From a virus: a DNA stretch of 21,734 bases. The DNA lies in the IMG/VR virus record IMGVR_UViG_3300024359_000426, positions 1 to 21,734 of that record; one strand, given 5' to 3'. Below are positions 17,201 to 21,734 of this stretch, piece after piece. The first letter of the stretch is position 1. Every line of letters starts with the position of its first letter. The translations under genes and the position numbers were made by a program. The notes under the pieces were generated by a model, which ran no database searches, had not been told where the DNA came from, and saw only the letters and a program-made list of their open reading frames with translations.

Positions 17201-19312
17201 ATCTTGAAATATAATTTGAGATGATGTTCCAACCTTGTATAATTCGTTTGGTTGCGATAATGCAAAATTTGATCCATCTTTGCTATTGATTGTAATAGCC
17301 GTTTTATCATTATCGTTGTGGATTATATATTCTTGTGTAGGGCGCCAGTTGTTATACCCAAGTGGAATAACTAAATCTGTATCTGTTGATTCTACGTTGT
17401 ATTGTTTGTGTTCTAATGCGCCAGATAATTCTCCTGCTGGTACGTATACTGTTTTTAGTACATCAGCCTGTTTAAACAAATTATAGCCTTTTTGGTCTTT
17501 TGAAAATGTTCCTCTAGAGTTTTCTGCATTTGCATACGTAGTATAATAATTACTTGTGATTATAAAATTTTCAAATTCATATTCAGCACCCTTGGGTGAA
17601 TCTTTATAACATAGTGCAAATCCTAATTCAGGATCATTTGCACCAGTTCCTTCTTTAAATCCAAATATTCTATCACCAACAAATCTTTTTCCATTAATAC
17701 TTTCTAGTGGTGTGCCTTGTGTATTATAAAATCTATATAATGGATATTGATTAGTTTTTGTTTTTTGTTGTGCAAGTTCCAACTTACCACTTGTAAAATA
17801 TCCATCTGCTTCAACCCATAAACTGTTTGTACTTTCAAGTACAGAGAATGTATCACCTTCAATTAATGAACTAGTTGATCCTCCTACTGTATGAATTAAA
17901 TCATCAGTGTCGTCTATGTAAACATAAGTTTTGCCTGTAGTGGTTGGCTCGTTGCCAGTTGTTACTGCTTCATCAATTACACCCTTGTATTCTGCACCAG
18001 TAACATTCTCAGATTGATTCCATAAATGTAATCCTGGATTATATTCTATAATAGGCCTGTGTGCTCTTCTTTTAATATCTCTTATTTCACTAAAATCATA
18101 ATATGGCATTAGTATTGCTAACTTGCTAATAGTACTTCTATTAACCCAATGGTTACTTCTGCTCCAAGCTGTTTGCGGTGGATCATTTTTAGCAATAGTA
18201 ATATAATCTTTTAATGGCATCACTGGATGTCCACTATCATACATTAAATTGTTATTAGGTGTAATATAAGACCCAGTTACTTTTGCTTTTTCATCATCAG
18301 TGCCTTCGGTTAATACTACTTCTGGATTTGATGCTATTGTGTACTGAACAGAGTATGGCTCTACAAGGTCTGTTCCTGTTCCCCATCCTGTTGTAAATTT
18401 TATTAAAGTATATCCAGTAAGTGACTCAGAATGTGTATCTTTATCAGTAAATTTAAAACCATCAAACACAGGCAGTCTGTCAACATTTTGATTATATGCT
18501 TGTACAACTTCTGCTGGTGTTCTGCCCGCTACCCAATAAGCACTGTTTGTATTTGGTTCAACACGTAATACTGTATTGTTTACATATGTACCATCTGTGT
18601 TCTCGGAATGCTTGACTGTATTGTTGTATACTCTATTTCCACTTGCATCTAGGTATTCATATAACTTAAAATTGTTTATTGTGCCTGCTATAATAAATGT
18701 TTTATTTAATACATCTGTATGCCAACCTGCTCCTTTAAACTTAATAAGCATCTGGTTTTCAACTGTGAATTCATTGTTATCATCAAGTATAGTTGGCCAT
18801 CCATTAATTTCTATATCTGTTATTGGATTCTTAATTGCTCCTGTCCATATACTTTCGTATATAGGTAATTCCTCTACCCAATGATAGTTTATATAATTTA
18901 CAAACTTATCAAAATCAATTGGCGGACTATAACTATATCTACTAGACGAATATGCTGAATTATAATTATATGTACTAAAATTATTATCAATAGCATGTGC
19001 AATATCATCAAATGCCAGCATTTTAGTTATGTCTTTATTTTTATTATAAGAAACAATAGCAGGTGTTAATTCATTTTCAGTTCTAATATTTTTACGAAAT
19101 TTAGGTTCTATATATGTGTCGGTTGCTTTTGCAACTAATCCATCTCTGCTTCCAACAAATCCATTAATATCTTCTAACGGTCCTTTTGAAACCATTTGAT
19201 CCATTGTACTGTCTAACCAACTTTTGTTTAGTTCGGTTTGAAATACACTTGGTAAGAATTTACTAGTTTTTATATTGTTAACTGGATTTTGTCCTGATTT
19301 CTTTTTAGCCAT
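8264..19312 (-). CDS. Giant modular virion/baseplate structural protein (3,682 residues) in the gene 7 position
   Basis: A single uninterrupted frame follows gp6, overlapping its stop as TAATG, with GCAGGA before the ATG. The N-terminus (GFVGSRDG, PPIDFDKFVNYINYHW at about 130-145, WSRSNHW near 380, RPIIEYNPGLHLWN) and later blocks (YARYYWPF and FGDWGPVEFNW at about 1338-1395, EIKPYHTK near 3320) are what I recall from large structural proteins of marine T4-like phages. Between them lie beta-rich modules: a GxxYxI...DxTxLG repeat at 1021-1068 and 2589-2635, a TWNNTTSYKKGDKVRYQGELW segment (2057-2087) like a CBM5/12 fold, EPHGLSVGDYV (about 2664-2714) like E1-FCCH modules, and two GDG...ING repeats (2226-2289, 3417-3478). 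T4 gp7 has 1,032 residues, so this is over three times longer. Identity with gp7 is positional inference. There are no membrane segments and few cysteines. Confidence 0.85.
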   Translation of the reverse strand: MAKKKSGQNPVNNIKTSKFLPSVFQTELNKSWLDSTMDQMVSKGPLEDINGFVGSRDGLVAKATDTYIEPKFRKNIRTENELTPAIVSYNKNKDITKMLAFDDIAHAIDNNFSTYNYNSAYSSSRYSYSPPIDFDKFVNYINYHWVEELPIYESIWTGAIKNPITDIEINGWPTILDDNNEFTVENQMLIKFKGAGWHTDVLNKTFIIAGTINNFKLYEYLDASGNRVYNNTVKHSENTDGTYVNNTVLRVEPNTNSAYWVAGRTPAEVVQAYNQNVDRLPVFDGFKFTDKDTHSESLTGYTLIKFTTGWGTGTDLVEPYSVQYTIASNPEVVLTEGTDDEKAKVTGSYITPNNNLMYDSGHPVMPLKDYITIAKNDPPQTAWSRSNHWVNRSTISKLAILMPYYDFSEIRDIKRRAHRPIIEYNPGLHLWNQSENVTGAEYKGVIDEAVTTGNEPTTTGKTYVYIDDTDDLIHTVGGSTSSLIEGDTFSVLESTNSLWVEADGYFTSGKLELAQQKTKTNQYPLYRFYNTQGTPLESINGKRFVGDRIFGFKEGTGANDPELGFALCYKDSPKGAEYEFENFIITSNYYTTYANAENSRGTFSKDQKGYNLFKQADVLKTVYVPAGELSGALEHKQYNVESTDTDLVIPLGYNNWRPTQEYIIHNDNDKTAITINSKDGSNFALSQPNELYKVGTSSQIIFQDLTDSTITIMSHGVNIETNTIPEITITRPGTNIAIQTSSASNNKHFSILVNGAVLQSFIVTDKWDDSFYNVTLNGEAIAYSKITTTATSITIDKSIFASDDLVDIYWRNNDSLNETNNTSMPDVHKHNSENKAITTFTISETMDHWKSKLNATPGFDGKTYGENNFASIPRTSCYGGTIFMHEDTSIMHDITYADNELSITGALLEQAKEFIAFRTRVAAQARRVYATTGVLNVQDLANKAVNEVTRNQRDHGLYKESNMLSIDMENTQKWILEEDNISEFSKTFQTRFIFNGDTNIRDHVYVYLTEAIKEVTEYSNLIPGETYTIVTPGNVDWTLLGSANNNAGTVFVATNRTSQSGASGTAKQDGQQRRSLVKDTEYTFIGDTVTLTLDYAAFDSLKTQPQVEVFYIDMDDDYFIPPSMVKLGLGYGTQPQVNDNILYTHDGTQFDVTNSELLNVNAPNFDPVSAVIYEIEKRIYAGLVKQDKMYNDIVIEKYKSHIDYLPSQHKPTWYSLSDYNNYLEKYYSNWATENNVTSLTLSNYYDAADPFTWNYSSIIIADGFLSSLPGHWKGAYTYLFGTCTPHITPWHMLGYAFKPTWWDTHYSWKAGAKRTALLDALKKGIISEPGKPVTQSVKYARYYWPFSTTNKCPVTDTGTLELPHLVLGIPTDIEKAKEFVFGDWGPVEFNWRSTAIGQSIMVDGVLKLHPAKAWTDFFQPGIFRKNNTGIHNINQYNDMLPGNNICYYKTPGKVYDSVIDSITVKNSPTTLESDGYFTMLDDDYSTFGKAVYSLNSDNKITALSMTDRGLSFTSQHIISYVGTTGLAANIDLDARLKSIPFVANGISQSQYNYMIRNSFGVELDDLYNTLATKLQFKLSGFSNKHLLNISSETSLTGDFVLGDDDFDIKMYKGATTDLVAASTVTITKTSSGYTVAGVSNNAREFKFYEPNVVSSTDYTTRNIASQTVRRYNKFVTTPSVVEYDSEFQRLQDVYNFIRGYWKWMETSGYKLTYDGDSSATDFVGWALTAKEGEGYILQIGREISFTPDTGHVYEYNQLEYNSNNILLQNGKKIENSDLGIKRIDGTVSVETKDKSFIGSITSAILDYEHIIIFENKTKLGVTIFDDTKNNGPVRLLVTGQRTQNWTGEKKAPGYLIMGDYIVQNFDSAVESIDNLYRTDVDHFNKSFSKAKDLTIGNAEGQLLSNLGINENVLTNYHQGVIKEKGTRGAVEHVGKSNILDNGETTVSAFEEYMFRQSTLGNDDFEDPLEIEIVSGDIISSPQTISLNTSNTEANVIIATDNKIVNNKSITFDTVDYAYADNDILTGGELLRNESDYQVLNSSYLSDVFDSTAEYANIPTWNNTTSYKKGDKVRYQGELWQCSVDFTGLTEVTDIIQETGLTTSPTFPYGTKVNLAGMPEFELQNQVTVYPDIVATGSSFTAFTDSESLTINGESIIFDKDEYVTSVTGPARLIADSGPAELNPVTNKNITFVVRNTTLDANNNTVTTDTEYPIDFDTTPGEITESFDGDTTTTSFTISQALTSGGFFINGIDVDGVAQAEPADYSQTGQIVTFTSAPGTGTSNIVVTLAHTPLTMNASEIKSHIDAYNISGLTVNTTSIVNGIVTQSMEFVYQDADPENSITLKDNPDNADLGYPTTGNLVEGQETSNALVPQPLTVADVVTQINNTSATNLVSITASESSGNLVLTKTNNTSNNKTLVLGGSTNILTYLGLPGDTATPGTYTSVGVSTPTTMDATGAKNAIATELVNNGITEVTISVFGQAIRITSTGSSLAMGDTDFNGIAGLQTGTITSSDVNVANVWNPAQFGTTSINSEDPAIYNIQITDDSDFEIESRETVTTKFYGWNVLQTTLRKSSVAHVDPDTGLSLPLVIGKDYRISSVGTTDFTSLGASVNTVLTRFTATGTTVSGTGTVTQIIDTPLYTKSSDGSDCGICAGRSSKDGNDAEVTTNEPHGLSVGDYVQLLNTTTTPTIDGIHKVTKLGSTNKVFYIDEYIEACGNAVSVMPLVTTRFLNTPQVDEAALTAHWNLPINTMLFVNDKNGVQGTYVYDWKILTETGEVGKGLVRQTLQRPTNKDIDSIVIYNHAENKAKVQLEVWDPMRKILPGIAQKNIDYNNFNDNAIYNTSTDTTQLLDKDAAWGTEQVGTRWWDISKVRYYDYDQGDSFYKSALWGQLYPGSEIVVWEWIKSNVAPDDYAEAVKLGKEIFGTVATGVAYSIYDQVAKETQYYYTTIEEWNTQTSSYDTVYYYWVKNKTTISDERSLSAYDVENIIKDPTGSGVSWFAVISDKEFIIDNINYYVEDKNTVLQINKAGDKFKSHNEWTVIAQDSDTIPEYYINGMKMNFGGRDANLNKIPYQTLHKFNKYGDDLSIGQSWFNDITDARRNAIITINMLLKNINLIGEYLGKWDDTLVAHNFPSNLWKYTDYKSASYSGTLNHTRFITAYSDLDSIDLDYHHVVKMTVFNNALQLNTSETYAYNTDTNLWELVFKKNGTIAFDEKLLTTTGGWDSMSFDSGLYDAADIAGYWEIIIEALHKDIFVSYNTDKMNTFFFSVIHYILSTFEQTNWIRKTTYIKLEFTNTLDTVTRKYTRNKINNVLGYIQEIKPYHTKASTVVMRNTTMDEVGLTLTESPTTKIIMKPFDIDTAFGYPSVTIQGESEWNETAATTYDGGGFTTDHASTDTVSGIGFGNTEISNPITQTFTGDGTANTFTLTQDVNVGVTYEIDITINNILQSTDSWSIAGQVITFVTAPLNNDSVVAKLSPKVDPAYFNYTNEGHNRNSLVEVRPLELLRINVQTNASGSTHASTSRTFAHIRNVNGTVSAYALTEAKETTIATTPLTLNSTTITVASTTAFDNVGIAYVNGELIEYSVVDSTTLGITKRELAGTFKVLASVGDSITQVDKTQLTFANIKQVERVHRDVGTVNEYTGIVDANDYQYNKSSDTILNSPGSTQAQELQTFGKGIEL
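8879..9064 (-). repeat. Structural module B, copy 2, in the giant protein (residues 3417-3478)
   Basis: The segment FTGDGTANTFTLTQ, then ITINNILQ, then IAGQVITFVTAPLNNDSVV matches the copy at residues 2226-2289 in order and spacing. It lies after the EIKPYHTK block, in the C-terminal region that ends the giant protein. Confidence 0.65.
11408..11548 (-). repeat. Structural module A, copy 2, in the giant protein (residues 2589-2635)
   Basis: The encoded segment runs from LVIGKDYRISSVGTTDFTSLG through RFTATGTTVSG to TGTVTQI and lines up over its whole length with the segment at residues 1021-1068. It is directly followed by a CGIC-containing loop and the E1-FCCH-like module. Confidence 0.7.
12446..12637 (-). 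repeat. Structural module B, copy 1, in the giant protein (residues 2226-2289)
   Basis: The segment has FDGDTTTTSFTISQ, then an ING(x)DVDGV turn, then QTGQIVTFTSAPGTGTSNIVV. The order F-x-GDG/T, S/T-F-T-[IL]-x-Q, v-x-x-[IV]-NG/NN, G-Q-[IV]-x-TF-x-x-AP is repeated near the C-terminus. It is typical of short beta-sandwich units in phage fibre-like proteins. Confidence 0.65.
16109..16252 (-). repeat. Structural module A, copy 1, in the giant protein (residues 1021-1068)
   Basis: The encoded segment runs from LIPGETYTIV through VDWTLLGSANNNAGTVFVAT to GASGTAKQ. The pattern GxxYxI, then G-x-x-D-[WF]-T-x-LG, then a turn and a final Gly/Thr-rich strand, is repeated at residues 2589-2635. It is a known kind of small beta module in phage tail proteins. 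The match is at protein level; the DNA copies are well diverged. Confidence 0.7.
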
Positions 19313-21734
19313 TAGTATGTTCCTGCTTTAATATTTTCGTCTGTTATATTTGTAATAATATCTATATCATTAACATTTATATCTGGTATAATAAGTTCGT
19401 CTGTATTAGGTTTGTATTCAAACATATCTCCAAATACACTGCCCGAACTTTGAGGTACAATAACAAAACTACTTAACAGTCCTGGAAGTTGTTTATGTAC
19501 GTAAGCTGCTAACTCTGTGAAGTAAAAAGTTTCACCAAAGTCCCAATTACTAGAATCAAAGAAATCATCTATTGCAGTAACTACTTTTGATTTTAAATCA
19601 CTATCAGTAATAGTTGCACCAAATAATTTAATTATTCTAAATCTTGCTCTAAGATGTGGTTCAGCTAAACTACCAAATAGAGGTTTATATTTTACTGGTT
19701 TATATACAATAGTATCACTGATTGCTTTTTTATCTATTACACCACTAAATTGTGTGCCTAATTGATAACTTGTTGGTGGCAATGGTTCTTCTGCTACTGT
19801 ACCCTTAAGATAATTTTTATATTGTGTGTCGTATGTTTTTGATAAAGCAAACACATCAATAATATTTGTAAAACTAGGATCAACTACTTGATTATCAGCT
19901 GCTATATGTTCCCATTCAAATTTTAAATTGTCTACTCCATTGTATCCATCTACTGTTGAAGAACCAATTACGTTTTTAAATACTTCTGGGTCATCTGGTC
20001 TGCTGTCAGCATTCCCATCTATTAGTGTTAATCTATAATTAGTTGAATCTGAATTCTCAAATCCATATACATAAAATTTACCTAATGATGTTAAAAAATC
20101 ACCATCGGCTCCTACTAAACTAATTATATCTCGTTTTGCTTTTTTAGTATAAGTTCCTATTTCAACTTCGTTTTGAATATTTCCTAATTTAACTGAACTG
20201 CTTGTAAAGTTAAATCTTATTGTTCTCAAATAAATGTCGTATGTTGACCCAGTAAAATTAAAATGTGCTATCCAACTTAAATCGTTATCAGAAAAAGCTA
20301 AATCGTCAAACCTAGCACTCGGATCAAAAGGACTACTTGGAGAGCTATCAATTAACCATGCTCTGTTTTTAAAATCATATTTTAAAGAAAATGTTCTTTT
20401 TGATTTTATGTATGAAATAAGTAATGCTCTTTCATCGTTTGAGAAATTTCTCGACAACGCAGGGTATATAATTTCTATAGTACTTTGATCTGGAACAGTT
20501 GCGTCTAACACAATAGAACCCGTACCATCTGCACGTTTTCCTGTAGGTTCACCTGCGTTTGTTCCTGTACCTTCAATTCCTAGTCCATGAGAGAAAGTAT
20601 CAATAACTTTTGCCCATATAAATGTATTGTCTTCTTTTCTAAATTTAATTAATGCTCCTGGTGTAAAATATTTCATATATCCAGATGCCGTGCTACCTAC
20701 TCTAGTAACTGCACTTGGTGTTCCAGACAACAAGTATCCAGTTTTAATACCACTTGCAGTTGTACTAGGACTTTGCCAAGTATATGTTGAGTTAGAAAGC
20801 ACGTTTGCATTACTGTCCATGTGACCTTCTGCATCTGCTAATGCATAAAATGAATCAGCAAAGTTTTTATAATATAAATTTACAAACTCATCATTGTGTA
20901 ATAATTCTTTAACATATTTTTCGTAAGTTATTTCTGCTGTATCTGTTGATGCAGTTGATATCTGTACTAGATTATCTTTTGCAAGTAGTGTTGCATCATT
21001 GCTTGCCATATATAAGTTACTATATGTTCCTGTAGGATCATAAAACTTTGAGTACCTGCTGTGTCCACTAAATGTTCTATTAATACTTTTTATTTTAATG
21101 ATACCACCGTTGGTAGTACCTAGCATAGTATTGTAGTCTTGGGCAGTAATCATTCTGTCTTGACTAGCATAATTTCTTGGAGCATTTTCTTTTATTTCGT
21201 CTATACTCTCATTTGAACTTGCAGTTGATACTGATTGTTTAAGTTGTAATTTAAATATGGCTGTGTATGTATTGCCATCATATCCTGTATAATTTACTTG
21301 TACTTTTTTACTTGGAATGTCGTCTGGTCTTAAAACATATGTACTGTTGACACTTGGTCTGTACCAAACTCTAACAACATCTTTTGGAATATTACCAAAT
21401 GTATCATCAGGAAATAAAATTGATATTTGATTATCTTTTCTCGTCTTTACACTGAATATATTTCTTTCACCAGTTGAAAGGTTATTGTAAATTACATTAC
21501 TGTTTACATCTGTTACTTTAGTCCAATGCTTTACAACATTTCCTGTATCGTTAATGTTTTGCACCCACACATCTGTTGTATTAATATTATCTACATCAAC
21601 GTCTAATGAAGTACTGTTAATTGGTGTACTAATAGGAAAGTCTTGATATGCAAGTGTTCCTTGTTTAACTCCAAAGAAGAATCCTGTATTAACACTATTA
21701 ATGCCTTTGCCATCTTGTTTGAAGTATATTCCAA
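19312..21734 (-). CDS. gp6-like baseplate wedge protein, 5' end outside the window
   Basis: The frame is open from the window edge (21734) to the TAA at 19312-19314, giving at least 806 residues. A GTG at 21570 is internal: the frame continues upstream through FFFGVKQGTLAYQDFP without a stop. The segment APRNYASQDRMITAQDYNTML (about 21122-21185) is the conserved core of the baseplate J / T4 gp6 family. The C-terminus (FYFTELAAYVHKQLPG, then DELIIPDINVNDIDIITNIT) matches gp6-like ends. gp6 forms dimers that build the inner ring of the contractile-tail baseplate and hold the wedges together. T4 gp6 is 660 residues, so this homologue is longer; the extra part may be the Gly/Ser-rich middle (about 20500-20850). 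The stop overlaps the start of the giant gene, as 6 precedes 7 in T4. Confidence 0.83.
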   Translation of the reverse strand, partial: GIYFKQDGKGINSVNTGFFFGVKQGTLAYQDFPISTPINSTSLDVDVDNINTTDVWVQNINDTGNVVKHWTKVTDVNSNVIYNNLSTGERNIFSVKTRKDNQISILFPDDTFGNIPKDVVRVWYRPSVNSTYVLRPDDIPSKKVQVNYTGYDGNTYTAIFKLQLKQSVSTASSNESIDEIKENAPRNYASQDRMITAQDYNTMLGTTNGGIIKIKSINRTFSGHSRYSKFYDPTGTYSNLYMASNDATLLAKDNLVQISTASTDTAEITYEKYVKELLHNDEFVNLYYKNFADSFYALADAEGHMDSNANVLSNSTYTWQSPSTTASGIKTGYLLSGTPSAVTRVGSTASGYMKYFTPGALIKFRKEDNTFIWAKVIDTFSHGLGIEGTGTNAGEPTGKRADGTGSIVLDATVPDQSTIEIIYPALSRNFSNDERALLISYIKSKRTFSLKYDFKNRAWLIDSSPSSPFDPSARFDDLAFSDNDLSWIAHFNFTGSTYDIYLRTIRFNFTSSSVKLGNIQNEVEIGTYTKKAKRDIISLVGADGDFLTSLGKFYVYGFENSDSTNYRLTLIDGNADSRPDDPEVFKNVIGSSTVDGYNGVDNLKFEWEHIAADNQVVDPSFTNIIDVFALSKTYDTQYKNYLKGTVAEEPLPPTSYQLGTQFSGVIDKKAISDTIVYKPVKYKPLFGSLAEPHLRARFRIIKLFGATITDSDLKSKVVTAIDDFFDSSNWDFGETFYFTELAAYVHKQLPGLLSSFVIVPQSSGSVFGDMFEYKPNTDELIIPDINVNDIDIITNITDENIKAGTY

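Noticed and set aside
21568-21570. GTG as start of the gp6-like gene
   Set aside because: The frame is open further upstream to the window edge and continues with protein-like sequence, so the gene starts outside the window.
1-21734. tRNA genes, CRISPR arrays, insertion sequences, attachment sites
   Set aside because: I looked for cloverleaf-like ends, regularly spaced repeats, transposase motifs and terminal inverted repeats and saw none; almost all DNA is covered by coding frames on one strand.

Overview
The window reads as part of the late, virion-structural region of a large T4-like (contractile-tailed) bacteriophage, most likely marine. Three things support this. A T4 gp6-like baseplate wedge protein is followed by a giant structural protein of a type I recall from marine T4-like phages. 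Fibre-like proteins come next. Short upstream elements resemble the T4 late promoter (TATAAATA). The DNA is clearly AT-rich and tightly packed, and every supported gene lies on the minus strand, so transcription runs right to left. The host cannot be read from the window. An AT-rich marine bacterium (SAR11-like or picocyanobacterial) would fit, but that is inference.

Layout in transcription order (high to low coordinates): (1) 21734-19312, C-terminal part of a gp6-like baseplate wedge protein, open at the window edge. (2) 19312-8264, a single 3,682-residue ORF filling about half of the window, a modular virion/baseplate protein in the place where T4 has gene 7. (3) 8219-5415, three virion proteins of 197, 323 and 411 residues, preceded by a late-promoter-like element. 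(4) 5353-1, a compact seven-gene run: a small conserved protein, a GT-A-type glycosyltransferase, a related protein with a damaged metal motif, a 329-residue unknown, a second type of glycosyltransferase, an AcpS-like phosphopantetheinyl transferase, and a radical SAM enzyme cut by the window edge. No gap between genes exceeds about 60 bases. No tRNA, CRISPR array, insertion sequence or attachment site is visible.

The first half builds the baseplate and its appendages. The last half is an accessory enzyme cassette sitting directly behind structural genes and probably transcribed late with them. Glycosyltransferases in this position suggest decoration of virion proteins or synthesis of a surface glycan. 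The AcpS-like protein and the radical SAM enzyme at the end are the most unexpected members: they imply that a carrier protein (host or phage) is activated and that some peptide, sugar or lipid is chemically modified during late infection. The substrates cannot be read from the sequence.

Basis: ORFs, motifs, overlaps and repeats were read directly from the sequence. Family names rest on motif recognition from memory, with no database search. The joint-pathway idea is inference.
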